64,000 nucleotides of DNA from Anaerolineae bacterium (GCA_007123775.1 SLGK01000118.1:1-64000), one strand, 5' to 3'; numbered from the stretch's first letter, positions 1 through 10,369 are shown. Numbers and translations: made by a program. Notes: generated by a model from the letters alone, not told the origin.

Positions 1-11
1 CTTCGGAAATT

Positions 12-866
12 ATGGGAAAATTAGGCATTGCTTTCGGCGGAGGCGGCGCACGCGGCGCGGCCCACATTGGGGCCCTTATGGAATTGGACCGGTTGGGCAT
101 CAAACCCGATCTCGTTACCGGGACCAGTATCGGCGGGCTGGTGGGGGCCATGGTTGCTTCCGGCCTTTCTACCGACGATATGGCTGCCTTTTTTGAAGAG
201 GTCAGCCTGACCCATCTCTACTCACTACCGACCAGCATCCCGGCCCTCAGCCACAACAGCAAACTCAAGCGCATAATCAAGCAAACCCTGCAAAAGGAGA
301 CCTTTGCCGACCTCAAATTGCCGCTGGCCCTTGTGACCGTAGACCTGATCAGCCGTAAGGAGATCATTCTGGATGAGGGGGATTTGTTATCGGCCGTTTT
401 GGCTACCATGTCGATCCCCGTGCTGCTGCCACCCATCGAACGGGATGGGCTAATCTTGATTGACGGCGGTATTCTGAACAACGTGCCTTTCGACGTGGCC
501 CGCGCTCGTGGCTCAACCTACGTCATCGCCATTGACCTGACCAACACCGCTCCCTTCGGCACCAGCGACGACGAGGATGACAATTTTTACACACCTATCA
601 CCATGCTGGAGCGGGCACTGGCCATGACCCGGCGTCGCCGTACCTGGCAAATTCTCTCCACCACCACCGACATTATTTCCTCTCGCTCCCTGAGCGCCCG
701 CCTGGCCATCTCCCAACCGGAGTTGATAATCCGCCCCGAAATGGGCACTATGGGGCTGTTCGATTTCCATCGCTGGCAGGAGGGCATTGAGCGCGGCCGG
801 CAGGCAGTTTTGGATGTGGAGGATGATCTGGTGGCGCTGAAGAATAGCCGGAATTTTAATCAATGA
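12..866 (+). CDS. patatin-like phospholipase family protein
   Basis: GGGGARGAAHIG oxyanion motif, GTSIGG nucleophile elbow (GxSxG) and DGG motif in ORF. Confidence 0.9.
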   Translation: MGKLGIAFGGGGARGAAHIGALMELDRLGIKPDLVTGTSIGGLVGAMVASGLSTDDMAAFFEEVSLTHLYSLPTSIPALSHNSKLKRIIKQTLQKETFADLKLPLALVTVDLISRKEIILDEGDLLSAVLATMSIPVLLPPIERDGLILIDGGILNNVPFDVARARGSTYVIAIDLTNTAPFGTSDDEDDNFYTPITMLERALAMTRRRRTWQILSTTTDIISSRSLSARLAISQPELIIRPEMGTMGLFDFHRWQEGIERGRQAVLDVEDDLVALKNSRNFNQ

Positions 867-928
867 CCGAGGACAGAGGACGAAAGACGAATAGCTATTC
901 CGTCTTCGGTCTTCCGTCCTCGGTCTTA
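864..928. repeat. heptamer-type (GACCGAG/GACGGAG) tract with inverted right arm
   Basis: gaccgaggacagaggacgaaagacg ... ccgtcttcggtcttccgtcctcggtctt. Confidence 0.75.
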
Positions 929-947
929 ATGTGTGTAGGAGGCTACT

Positions 948-1703
948 GTGAATATCTTAGGTATAGACGTTGGCGGGTCGGGCATCAAAGGGGCGATGGT
1001 CGATCCGGAGACGGGTAAATTTACCTCCGAGCGTATACGTATCGACTCGCCGGAAGATTTTCGCCCGGATGATGTGGTGGCCGTTATTGGCCAGATTGTG
1101 TCTGAGTTTGATTATCAGGGGCCGCTGGGCCTGGGCTTCCCGGCTGTTGTCATGGATGGCGTGGTGATCACGCCGCCGACTTCGCTGGCTTTTCCCGGCT
1201 GGGAAAACTACCCGTTGGCGGAACGAGTAACGGCCGTAACCAACTGTCCCACCGTCGTTATTAACGATGCCGACGCGGCTGGCTATGCCGAAATGCGCTT
1301 TGGCCACGGCCGTAACGAACCGGGCGTGGTGCTGGTTTTCACTCTGGGCACGGGCATTGGCAGCGCGTTGTTCGTGGATGGCCAGCTAGTCCCCAACACC
1401 GAAATGGGGCGCGTTTACCTGCGGCAAAAGAAGCGCGTGGCCGAACATCAGGCGGCCGAACGCATCCGAGACGAGCTAGACCTCACCTGGAAAGAGTGGG
1501 GCAAGCGGCTAAACAAATATTTCAACCAGATCGAACTCCTCTTCTGGCCACGACTGATAATTATCGGTGGCGGCGTTAGCAAAAAGCACAAAAACTTCCT
1601 TAAGCATATCCGCGTCCGGGCCGAAGTACGCCCGGCTCGCCTGCGCAACAAGGCGGGTATCATTGGCGCCGCCATGGCCGCGCTAGAGAAGGAGGAAGGA
1701 TGA
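948..1703 (+). CDS. ppgK: polyphosphate glucokinase / ROK family sugar kinase
   Basis: MNILGIDVGGSGIKGAMVD phosphate-binding motif, TLGTGIGSALF; GTG start preceded by aggagg. Confidence 0.85.
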   Translation: MNILGIDVGGSGIKGAMVDPETGKFTSERIRIDSPEDFRPDDVVAVIGQIVSEFDYQGPLGLGFPAVVMDGVVITPPTSLAFPGWENYPLAERVTAVTNCPTVVINDADAAGYAEMRFGHGRNEPGVVLVFTLGTGIGSALFVDGQLVPNTEMGRVYLRQKKRVAEHQAAERIRDELDLTWKEWGKRLNKYFNQIELLFWPRLIIIGGGVSKKHKNFLKHIRVRAEVRPARLRNKAGIIGAAMAALEKEEG

Positions 1704-1765
1704 ATTACGAATTACGAAACGGGCCACCACTACGCAATACGTAATACGCACTACGCGCCACGCAA
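1700..1765. repeat. heptamer-type (ATTACGA / GTAATAC) tract
   Basis: gaattacgaattacgaaacgggccaccactacgcaatacgtaatacgcactacgcgccacgc. Confidence 0.7.
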
Positions 1766-1785
1766 AACCTGCTATACTATAGCCC

Positions 1786-3135
1786 ATGCTACAGAAAAAA
1801 CCGGGACAGCGCCTCGCCTTTTTAGCCCACGCCGATGTGCTGCTGCTGGCTGAGACCCTGGTGGCCATGGCCAACGGGGATGGCGGCCAGATTGTGCTGG
1901 GTCTGGATGAAGCAGGCCATTTAGCCGACAATATTTGGGAAGAAGAGGCCGAAGCCGCCCTGCGCGAAGCCGCCCGCACCTGTCGCCCCCCCATCCCCAC
2001 CGAGTGGCAGACCGTGTCTACCCGCCAGGGTGAACTGATCGGCATTAACGTGCCGCGCAGCCCTGAACTGCACAGCCTCGACGACGGCCGTGTTTTGATT
2101 CGCAGCGGCGTCAACAACCGCCCGCTGACCGGAGCCGAGATTCGACAGTTGGCCGCTAACAAAAACACGGCCGAATTTGAAACCGAAGTTGTACCCGGTG
2201 CCCAGCCTGATGACCTGGACCCGGCCATCATTGACGAATACCTGAATAAACGAGAAGCCCGCACCGGCCTTAGCACCAGTTCCCGCAGCCAACTGCTGTT
2301 TGAGATTGGGGCCACTGACCGCAGCGGTCAGCCCACGATGGCCGGCATTCTGCTTTTCGGCCGCAATCCGCAGGCCTTTTTGCCCCAGAGCGGTCTCGTT
2401 TTTGTTCGCTTCCCCGGCACGGAACCGCGTGATGCGGATGGGGGGATTGGTTACGGCCGTCGTGACGAAGTGAGCGGCCCTATTGCTCGTATTGTGGAGC
2501 GCGCCTGGAATATTCTGCTGGAAGAGATGCGCGTGGGGGCCAAAGTTAACGGCCTGGAGCGGGAAGAGCTGACCGAATACCCCCGTTTCGCCGTGCGCGA
2601 GGCATTGGTCAACGCCGTGGCCCATCGAGATTACAGGATAAACGGCCGTCGCATCGAAATCCGCATGTACAGCGACCGACTGGAAATTATCAGCCCCGGC
2701 GGCCTGCCCGGCTACATCACCGTGGACAACCTGGTCGAAGAACATTTCTCGCGCAACCCGCGCCTGGTCAATGGTTTGTACCAATGGGGTTACATCGAAG
2801 AGCTGGGCCTGGGCATTGACCTGATGATCGAAGAAATGGTCCAGGCCGGGCATGACCCACCTGTCTTCAAGGCGCTGCCCCACCAGTTCATCGTCACGCT
2901 GACCAACAAGCGGGAGCGACCCATGATTCCCAAATGGACGCGCAGTATGAACGAACGTCAGACGCGTGCCCTGACCTACATACAAGAAAATGGGAGCATT
3001 ACCAATCGGGAATATCGCACGCTGTGTGCCGACGTCTCCCCCGAAACCTTACGGCTGGACCTGGTCGATTTGGTTGACCGGGGCGTTTTATTAAAAATTG
3101 GGGCTAAAAAGGGAACGTACTATATATTGAAGTAG
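1786..3135 (+). CDS. AlbA_2 / RecG-like ATP-binding domain protein (putative transcriptional regulator)
   Basis: N-terminal AlbA_2-like ANGDGGQIVLGLDE and C-terminal ATPase-like REALVNAVAHRDY segments typical of the family. Confidence 0.75.
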   Translation: MLQKKPGQRLAFLAHADVLLLAETLVAMANGDGGQIVLGLDEAGHLADNIWEEEAEAALREAARTCRPPIPTEWQTVSTRQGELIGINVPRSPELHSLDDGRVLIRSGVNNRPLTGAEIRQLAANKNTAEFETEVVPGAQPDDLDPAIIDEYLNKREARTGLSTSSRSQLLFEIGATDRSGQPTMAGILLFGRNPQAFLPQSGLVFVRFPGTEPRDADGGIGYGRRDEVSGPIARIVERAWNILLEEMRVGAKVNGLEREELTEYPRFAVREALVNAVAHRDYRINGRRIEIRMYSDRLEIISPGGLPGYITVDNLVEEHFSRNPRLVNGLYQWGYIEELGLGIDLMIEEMVQAGHDPPVFKALPHQFIVTLTNKRERPMIPKWTRSMNERQTRALTYIQENGSITNREYRTLCADVSPETLRLDLVDLVDRGVLLKIGAKKGTYYILK

Positions 3136-3262
3136 GGCGTAGTGCGTAAGCCGCAGCCTAAATCCTAGGCAATACGTAATACGCAACACGCACCCCGTTT
3201 CCCAAACATATCCCAATTTATCCCAAATATATCCCAAATATATCCCAATTGGGATTTGGGAT
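3133..3262. repeat. heptamer tract (GTAGTGC/AATACGT) followed by 11-bp tandem units TATCCCAAATA with inverted end
   Basis: tatcccaaatatatcccaaatatatcccaattgggatttgggata. Confidence 0.7.
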
Positions 3263-3274
3263 AGACAAAGTATC

Positions 3275-5494
3275 ATGACGCTTGCCCAACATTTCCTCAT
3301 CGTTTCTATCTTTCCCCTGACGTTTTTAGGGTTGTTGGTTTTTGTCTGTTTCAACCAGAGCCAGCACCGGGTAGCCCGACGCTGGTGGCTGGCTACCCTC
3401 CTGGCGGCTACGTTGTGGTCGAGCGTCATCCTGCGTTTTCATGTAGACCAGGCATTTACGGCCGAATTGATTTACGGTTGGGGTGTCGCCGCTAATTACG
3501 GGCTAAGTTTGACAGCCCTGGGATTGTTGCTGGCCACCGGCGCCTATCTCGGCTTTGATCGGTCACGGCGGATAACGGCCGTTGCCATTACTGCTGTACT
3601 CATTGTAGCCGCCTTCATGCTAGACATTCATTTGTGGGGCTATTACCTGGGGCCATTGCTGATCGTGGGCCAGGTTGTCGACCAATTCGATCTGTGGATT
3701 GCCATGTGGATTGCCAGTTGGTGGCTGGCTGCCTTTTCCGCCCTGCTCGTTACCTTACAACAAAGGCAAGTCGCCCCCGCCGATTCAATCTATCGTAACC
3801 GAATCAACTACTGGCTTATCGTTATTATTCTATTCTTGCTTGGCAGCAGCGTGGCTTCCGTCCAGCAGCACAACCGGCCTATCTACCAGGAAATTGGCGT
3901 GCTGTTCATCTTGCCCGCAATGATTTTGGGCACTATTAGCATCATCCGCAGCCAGATACCCGATCTGCAACTGACGGTGCGCCGTCTGCTCAACCGGCTG
4001 TCGGGAACGCTGATTGTTTTCGGTATTACCTGGCTGGTTCTGTCTCTTTTGGCTGAGGGATTGGCCAATTTACCGCCGGGGTTGAGTCACAATCTGGTGC
4101 TGATGCTGGCGGCGGCCCTGTTTACGGGCCTGTTCATGCTGGTTTATCGGGTCGTTGATCAGCTCACCCGCCGCGTCTTCCTACCCACGTCCCAACGGCA
4201 TGACCTGGGGCTGGCCGACTATACGCGAGGGATTGGTAATCTGCCTGAGCCAGACCAATTGGGCCGGTTAATGCTGCATCGCATTGCGTTGCATTTGGGA
4301 ACGACGGATAGCCACTGTTATCTGGTTGAGGAAGGGCCAGGCGGGCGGCTGATGACACGGCCGTTAGTCAATACCAACGGCTCGGCCATGCCGCCACCCG
4401 CCTCTTTTGCCGCCGACAGCCCTTTCGTTACCTATCTACGCCAATCTCGTATGCCATTGGTCTATTATGATCTCACCAATCTGCCCCAGTTTGCCGATCT
4501 GCCAGAAACCGAACGGGCAACGTTACAGTTGTGGGACAAAATGCTCTACTTGCCGCTGAAAGCGGGAGATAATTTGATTGGAATCATCGCGCTAGGTGTC
4601 AAAGAGAGCGGCGAGGCTTATGACCTGGCCGAACTGGGCTGGCTGGTGGCCGTGGCTAACCAGGCTGGCCCCTTGTTGGCCCAGGCGTGCCATCTGGACA
4701 GCCTGCGCCACATTAACGATTTTGTGTTTGCCCAGAACCAGATATTGGCACACCGGCAGCAGCATAGCCATGCGTTGCGCTCGTTGCAGCATCAATTTGT
4801 CAATTTGGTCTCACCAGAGCTGAAACGGCCGTTGTCAGACCTGGAAAAGCAGCTCAACGATCTCCACAGCAACGAAAACGGGCAGCCAGACACAGCGATG
4901 AGCGAGGTGCGCACCAACGTGGCCCTGCTTCGCTCCAGATTGGATGGCCTCATCCGCACTGCTAACCACATCCAAAAACAAGACGTTTTTGACTTCAAAC
5001 AGGTTCACCTTGACGCCATCATCCGCAGCGTCATGCGCAAGCTCAACACCATGGCTGAGGCTCGGCGTATCCTGATAGAGTACAACATGGCCAAGCTGGT
5101 GCCCGACATTGAAGGGGACGAGGCGCGGTTGCACGAAGCCATTCATCACCTGCTGCACAATGCCATCAAATTCAACAAAATCGGGGGACAGGTCAAGATT
5201 GATTGTTATGTTGAAAGTGGCGACCTGTGTGTGCGCATCAACGATTCCGGCGTTGGCATACGACCAGACCGGCTACCCCATATCTGGTTCGGCCCTGGTA
5301 GGCAAGAGACTAACGGCAGCCAAATCCAAGATAGCGGCCTGGGGTTAATGCTGGCTCAGTTCATTATCACCGCGCATGGCGGCCACATCGACGTTGAAAC
5401 CAGCTATGGTCAGGGCAGCACCTTTACGGTCTATTTGCCGCTCGCGCTGGTAGAAGACGCGCCGGCGAACCGGTCTGACGCCGCCGAGCCATGA
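3275..5494 (+). CDS. membrane sensor histidine kinase-like protein (GAF + HATPase), degenerate H-box
   Basis: N-terminal multi-TM region, GAF-like middle, N-box HEAIHHLLHNAIKF, G-box SGLGLMLAQFII; H-box region reads VSPELKRPL. Confidence 0.8.
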   Translation: MTLAQHFLIVSIFPLTFLGLLVFVCFNQSQHRVARRWWLATLLAATLWSSVILRFHVDQAFTAELIYGWGVAANYGLSLTALGLLLATGAYLGFDRSRRITAVAITAVLIVAAFMLDIHLWGYYLGPLLIVGQVVDQFDLWIAMWIASWWLAAFSALLVTLQQRQVAPADSIYRNRINYWLIVIILFLLGSSVASVQQHNRPIYQEIGVLFILPAMILGTISIIRSQIPDLQLTVRRLLNRLSGTLIVFGITWLVLSLLAEGLANLPPGLSHNLVLMLAAALFTGLFMLVYRVVDQLTRRVFLPTSQRHDLGLADYTRGIGNLPEPDQLGRLMLHRIALHLGTTDSHCYLVEEGPGGRLMTRPLVNTNGSAMPPPASFAADSPFVTYLRQSRMPLVYYDLTNLPQFADLPETERATLQLWDKMLYLPLKAGDNLIGIIALGVKESGEAYDLAELGWLVAVANQAGPLLAQACHLDSLRHINDFVFAQNQILAHRQQHSHALRSLQHQFVNLVSPELKRPLSDLEKQLNDLHSNENGQPDTAMSEVRTNVALLRSRLDGLIRTANHIQKQDVFDFKQVHLDAIIRSVMRKLNTMAEARRILIEYNMAKLVPDIEGDEARLHEAIHHLLHNAIKFNKIGGQVKIDCYVESGDLCVRINDSGVGIRPDRLPHIWFGPGRQETNGSQIQDSGLGLMLAQFIITAHGGHIDVETSYGQGSTFTVYLPLALVEDAPANRSDAAEP

Positions 5495-8382
5495 TCAGCT
5501 TTACCACTCCCGCCGCGCTGTTGCTGCTGCTGTTGCTCCCCTACTTTGTTTGGGCCGGACGGCCGTATCACCATTACACCAATCGCGGCCGCTGGCGAGA
5601 TTGGGCCAGCCTGGGACTGCGCCTGCTGATTTTGCTGCTGCTCGTTTTTAGCCTGGCCGGGGCGCAAATGGTCCGCGCCTCAGACGAAGTAGCCGTTGTC
5701 TTCCTTATAGACGCCTCCGACTCCATGGGACCAGAGCAAGCCGCCGCCGCCGAAACGTTCGTGCGCGAGGCCATTGCCGACATGCCCCCCCAGGCTCAGG
5801 CCGCCGTTATTCTTTTTGGGGCCAACGCCCTGGTCGAGCGCCCCATGTCGGCCGTGCCTGAATTAGGCCCCATCCGCTCCGTACCCCAATCGCTGCAAAC
5901 CAACATCGCCGGGGCCATCCGGCTGGGCATGGCCCTCTTCCCGGCGGGCAGCGGGCGGCGGCTGGTGCTGCTCAGCGACGGCATTGCCACCAGTGGCGAT
6001 ACCATCGAAGCGGCCCGCTTAGCCGCTGCCGCCAAAGTCCAGATCGACTACGTACCCCTCATTCCGCCCGCACTGATTACCGAAGCGATGCTGACCGAGG
6101 TCCGCGCCCCCACCCGCGTGGTCCAGGGCGATCTGTTCAACATCACCGTGACCGCCCAGAGCAGCCATAACATGGCCGCCCAACTGCGCGTCCTCTCCGG
6201 CGGTACGATAGTCTATGACGAACCGGTTGAACTGCGGCGCGGCCAGACCAACCACACCATCCGGCTGCGGGCCACCCAGCAGGAGTTTGCCCGCTATCAG
6301 GTCCAGCTAGTGCCGGAGCGGGATACCTATTTCCAGAACAATCAACTGGCTGCCTTTACCGAGATTGTGGGACCGCCTCGTGTTTTGCTGGTGGCGGCGG
6401 CGGAGACGGAAACGGCCGTATACGAAGCCGGTCAACTATTTGAAGCCCTGATCGCGGCCGGCCTCGAAGTGGAGCAAACCCCGCCCGCCGAGTTACCCGC
6501 CGACCTGCCCGGCCTCAGCAACTACGCCAGTGTCGTGCTGGCCAACGTCAGCGCCCGCACCCTCACCTTGCGCCAGATGAAAGGGCTGCAAAGCTACGTG
6601 CGCGACCTGGGCGGCGGGCTGGTAGCCGTAGCCGGCCCCAACAGCTTTGGCGTCGGCGGCTATCTGGACACCCCCCTGGCCGAAGCTCTGCCCGTGGAGA
6701 TGGAAATCCAGGATCAGGAGCGATTTCCCTCGGTCAGCATTGTCATCGTCATTGACCGCTCCGGCAGCATGGGCATCCGCGAAGGCCAATTCTCCAAAAT
6801 TGAGCTGGCCGCCGAAGCCTCGGTGCGCGTGGTAGAGCTGCTCAACGACGGGGATGAGATCACCGTCATCCCCGTTGATACACGCCCCTACAACCCGGTT
6901 GGTCCACTGCCCGCCTCAGAGCGTGAGGAGGCCATCGCCCGCATTCGGGAGATGACGGCCGGGGGCGGCGGTATCTATATGCGGACCGGCCTGCTGGCCG
7001 CCGAGGAAGCGTTAGCCAATTCAGCCACCCAAATCCAGCACATCATCGTCCTGGCCGACGGCGACGACGCCGAGGAGAAGGAGGGCGTGCCCGAAATTTT
7101 GGCCCGCCTGACCGACGCGGGCGTGACGGCCACAATGGTCAGCATCGGCACCGGGCGGGATGTGGCCTGGCTGGAGCAGATGGCGGTGCTGGGCAACGGC
7201 CGTTTTCACCTGACCACCGACGCTGCCGAACTGCCCCAGATTTTCAGCGAAGAGACCACCAGCGTACAGCGCAGCTATATTATCGAGGAGCCATTCTTCC
7301 CCACGCTGACCGGCCGCAGCCCCATTTTGAGTGGTATTCAGCAAGTGCCGCCCCTGTACGGCTACGTGGGTACGTCGCCCAAAGCGGCGGCCCAGGTCGT
7401 TTTAGCCACCCACCAGGGGGACCCGCTGCTGGCGACCTGGCAGTATGGGCTGGGCCGCGCCGTGGCCTGGACCTCTGACGCCACCGGCCGCTGGGGGGTA
7501 GACTGGGTGCGCTGGGATGGCTTCGCTACCTTTTGGGCGCAGGCGGTGCGCTGGACCATCAGCCAGGATCGAGACAGTTTGGTGGAAATGGTGGTTGTCT
7601 ATCGGGATGAGCAGGCGCGGCTGCTGGTGGATGTGCGGGATGAAAACGGCCGTTATCGCAACGGTCTCACTATGACGGCCAACGTGGTGGCTCCCACCGG
7701 CCAGGTAGAGACGGTCACTTTGCGCCAGCAGGCCCCCGGTCGCTACGAGGCCAACTTCCGCCCCCAAATAGAAGGGGCCTACTTTATCCGCCTGGCCGGG
7801 GAAGATGAAACGGCCGCATCGGTGGTGGGCCAGACGGCCGGCTGGGTGCTGGGCTACTCGCCCGAATACCGCCAGCTTGAGCCAGACCTGGAGCTGCTGG
7901 CTCGCCTGGCTGACCTGACAGGTGGGCAAAATGTGGCGGCGAATGGTTCGGCCGTTTTTGAACGTGCGCCCCAGGCCCAGGCCAGCTCGCAGCCGGTCTG
8001 GCCCTGGCTGACGCTGCTGGCCCTGCTGCTTTTGCCGGTGGATGTGGGATTGCGCCGTCTGGTCGTCACGCGGCAGGATGTGGCCCGGCTGGGGGAGTGG
8101 TTGTTCGGCCGTTTTCGCCCGGCTCAGGTCCCGGCCCCAGCCCAACCGGAGCCGGTGGCTCGCCTTTTTGCTGCCAAGCAGCGGGCGTTGGCTCAGCGCG
8201 ATCAGACGCAGCTACCGACCGCATCTGATTCACCCCCGGTCTCAACAATCGGGGCAAAAGAGGTAGAAAAACGGCCGTCTACCCCCACAACCCCCAACAA
8301 TGAGGCCGACAATACAGACTCTCTGGCGGCTCGCCTGCTGCGACAAAAACAGACCAAACACCACGATTCTGACGCCGGCTAG
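5491..8382 (+). CDS. VWA domain-containing membrane protein (BatA/GATase-like)
   Basis: VFLIDASDSMG and IVIVIDRSGSMG MIDAS motifs; N- and C-terminal TM segments; start overlaps the preceding stop. Confidence 0.85.
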   Translation: MISFTTPAALLLLLLLPYFVWAGRPYHHYTNRGRWRDWASLGLRLLILLLLVFSLAGAQMVRASDEVAVVFLIDASDSMGPEQAAAAETFVREAIADMPPQAQAAVILFGANALVERPMSAVPELGPIRSVPQSLQTNIAGAIRLGMALFPAGSGRRLVLLSDGIATSGDTIEAARLAAAAKVQIDYVPLIPPALITEAMLTEVRAPTRVVQGDLFNITVTAQSSHNMAAQLRVLSGGTIVYDEPVELRRGQTNHTIRLRATQQEFARYQVQLVPERDTYFQNNQLAAFTEIVGPPRVLLVAAAETETAVYEAGQLFEALIAAGLEVEQTPPAELPADLPGLSNYASVVLANVSARTLTLRQMKGLQSYVRDLGGGLVAVAGPNSFGVGGYLDTPLAEALPVEMEIQDQERFPSVSIVIVIDRSGSMGIREGQFSKIELAAEASVRVVELLNDGDEITVIPVDTRPYNPVGPLPASEREEAIARIREMTAGGGGIYMRTGLLAAEEALANSATQIQHIIVLADGDDAEEKEGVPEILARLTDAGVTATMVSIGTGRDVAWLEQMAVLGNGRFHLTTDAAELPQIFSEETTSVQRSYIIEEPFFPTLTGRSPILSGIQQVPPLYGYVGTSPKAAAQVVLATHQGDPLLATWQYGLGRAVAWTSDATGRWGVDWVRWDGFATFWAQAVRWTISQDRDSLVEMVVVYRDEQARLLVDVRDENGRYRNGLTMTANVVAPTGQVETVTLRQQAPGRYEANFRPQIEGAYFIRLAGEDETAASVVGQTAGWVLGYSPEYRQLEPDLELLARLADLTGGQNVAANGSAVFERAPQAQASSQPVWPWLTLLALLLLPVDVGLRRLVVTRQDVARLGEWLFGRFRPAQVPAPAQPEPVARLFAAKQRALAQRDQTQLPTASDSPPVSTIGAKEVEKRPSTPTTPNNEADNTDSLAARLLRQKQTKHHDSDAG

Positions 8383-8605
8383 AACAATCCACACGCCAAC
8401 AAAGATGGCTGAATGTCAGGCTATCTGGCCACTGGTCGTATACCTTTTTCCTATTGTTGTATTTGACTACTTGGACCATTATATAGGTCGGAAGTCCGTA
8501 GCAGGGGCTAAATGCACCATGGTAGCCGCTGATTACTGAGAGGCCTGGTCCCGATCCAGCCAGACTCTTATTAGGTGGTAGTTACGTGGAAAAAGGAAGT
8601 GTCTC

Positions 8606-10267
8606 ATGAAACGATTATTGGCACTGCTAACAATCATGACAGTCCTGGCAACCTTGTTGGGGACCGCAACGCTGAGTCAGCAACCCGCTTCTATAAGCCA
8701 AACCCTGATTGTGCAAGCGAAAGATGTTCAGACGGCAGCAACGGCCGTTGCCGAACTCGGCGGCACTATCAATAGAGAACTGGCCATAATTAACGCCGTC
8801 ACGGCCGTATTAACAGCCGAACAGGTTGCTGCCCTGGAACAGGATAGTCGCATCATCGCGCTTTATGGCAATGGTCAGGCCGAAGTTGCCCAGGCCAAAC
8901 CCGGCCCTACCGGCGCCAATGCTAACTTTCCCCAGGTCGTTGGTGCCGATCAGGTTTGGGACGCGGGCATTGCCGGTGACGGCATTACTGTTGCCGTTGT
9001 TGATACCGGCATTGCTACCTTTGGTTGGAACGCCCAGCGCGTTATCGCTCGCTATGATGCTCTGGAAAACGGCTCCAACAAGCACGATCCGCACGGCCAC
9101 GGCAGCATGATGGCCAGTATTATTGCCAACACCACTCAAGACACCAATGGTCCAATTGGCCTCGCGCCCGCAGTTAATCTGGTTGATGTACGTACTCTGG
9201 ACGAAGACGGCAGGGGCACGTATGCTGAAATACTTGACGGTCTGAACTGGGTGCTGGCCCACAAAGACATATACAACATCCGCGTAGTCAACCTGTCACT
9301 GGTGGGTGGTGTGGATGGTCCTTACTGGTCCAACCCCCTGAATCAGGCTGTGGAGATGCTGTGGGATGCTGGTATCGTTGTCGTCGCGGCCGCGGGTAAT
9401 GCCGGACCTGATCCCCTGACCATAGCCAGCCCTGGCAACAATCCATTTGTGATTACCGTTGGCGCGTTTACCGATAACTACACCCCTGATGATGAAAGTG
9501 ACGATTACGTAACCCCCTTCAGCGGTGCTGGCCCCACGGAAACGGGGTTTGTCAAGCCCGACGTGATTGCCCCCGGTGCCCGCATGTTGGTTCAGGTACG
9601 CCCTGATACCACCTGGGCTAAGGCCAATAGAGACGCCCGCGTGCGCGGCATGTTCTACCAGATTGCCGGCACCTCGGCTTCAACCGCAGTCGCCAGCGGT
9701 GTAGCAGCCCTTATGATAGACGCTAACCCGGAGATGACGCCCAATCAGGTAAAATATGGGATGATGGATGCCGCCCGCCCGGCAGTGGACGCCGATGGCA
9801 GCCTGACCTGGAGCATCTTCCAGCAGGGAGCTGGTCGCCTCTGGGCACCTGATGCCGTATTGTACCCGGCGGCCGGCGAAGCCAACGCCGGTATGATTCC
9901 GGGTGAGCCTTACGTTGGCCCTACTGTCTTCCAGGATGGCCAGTTCGTTCTGGTCGATGAAAACGGTAACGCTATTATCGACCTGACCGGTTATATTTGG
10001 ACAGGTGGCTATATCTGGACAGGCGGTTACATCTGGACGGGTGGCTACATTTGGACGGGCGGCTACATTTGGACAGGTGGCTATATCTGGACAGGTACCA
10101 CCGACTGGCAACCACTGACCGAGGACGATCTCTGGCAGAGCGGTTACAGTTGGACAGAAGATGCCGGCTGGCCAGGTGGCTACATTTGGACGGGTGGCTA
10201 TATCTGGACAGGTGGTTATATCTGGACAGGTGGCTATATTTGGACAGGTTTGACTACCTCCGATTAA
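8606..10267 (+). CDS. S8 family serine peptidase (subtilase) with YIWTGG repeat tail
   Basis: VAVVDTGIA, HGHGSMMASI, GTSASTAVASG catalytic motifs; signal peptide; inhibitor-like propeptide. Confidence 0.93.
   Translation: MKRLLALLTIMTVLATLLGTATLSQQPASISQTLIVQAKDVQTAATAVAELGGTINRELAIINAVTAVLTAEQVAALEQDSRIIALYGNGQAEVAQAKPGPTGANANFPQVVGADQVWDAGIAGDGITVAVVDTGIATFGWNAQRVIARYDALENGSNKHDPHGHGSMMASIIANTTQDTNGPIGLAPAVNLVDVRTLDEDGRGTYAEILDGLNWVLAHKDIYNIRVVNLSLVGGVDGPYWSNPLNQAVEMLWDAGIVVVAAAGNAGPDPLTIASPGNNPFVITVGAFTDNYTPDDESDDYVTPFSGAGPTETGFVKPDVIAPGARMLVQVRPDTTWAKANRDARVRGMFYQIAGTSASTAVASGVAALMIDANPEMTPNQVKYGMMDAARPAVDADGSLTWSIFQQGAGRLWAPDAVLYPAAGEANAGMIPGEPYVGPTVFQDGQFVLVDENGNAIIDLTGYIWTGGYIWTGGYIWTGGYIWTGGYIWTGGYIWTGTTDWQPLTEDDLWQSGYSWTEDAGWPGGYIWTGGYIWTGGYIWTGGYIWTGLTTSD
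9992..10249 (+). repeat. 18-bp tandem repeats encoding YIWTGG (6 copies + divergent spacer + 4 copies)
   Basis: tatatttggacaggtggc units at 9992-10096 and 10181-10249. Confidence 0.95.
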
Positions 10268-10369
10268 ACAGGCTGTTCCGCGTGATTGGTACAGACGTAA
10301 CCCTTCAACACGCAGCCAGGTCTGTCCCCAATAACTTGAATATCTATCCTGAATAGGGATTGTGTTATT

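Noticed and set aside
1921-2985. 354-aa antisense ORF on the minus strand
   Set aside because: Lies entirely opposite a well-supported CDS; typical shadow ORF of GC-rich DNA.
1786-3135. AlbA_2/Schlafen-like protein as anti-phage effector
   Set aside because: Common regulator-type architecture in ordinary context; no partner genes.
5491-8382. VWA protein as secretion or defence component
   Set aside because: Standard BatA/GATase-like membrane VWA architecture; overlap with the kinase gene suggests co-transcription only.
8383-8605. Riboswitch in the 220-bp intergenic region before the subtilase
   Set aside because: Some inverted sequence present but no conserved core of any riboswitch class I could recognise.
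9997-10356. 119-aa ORF in another frame over the YIWTGG repeats (LDRWLYLDRWLYLD)
   Set aside because: Open only because of the 18-bp repeat; no RBS or independent support.
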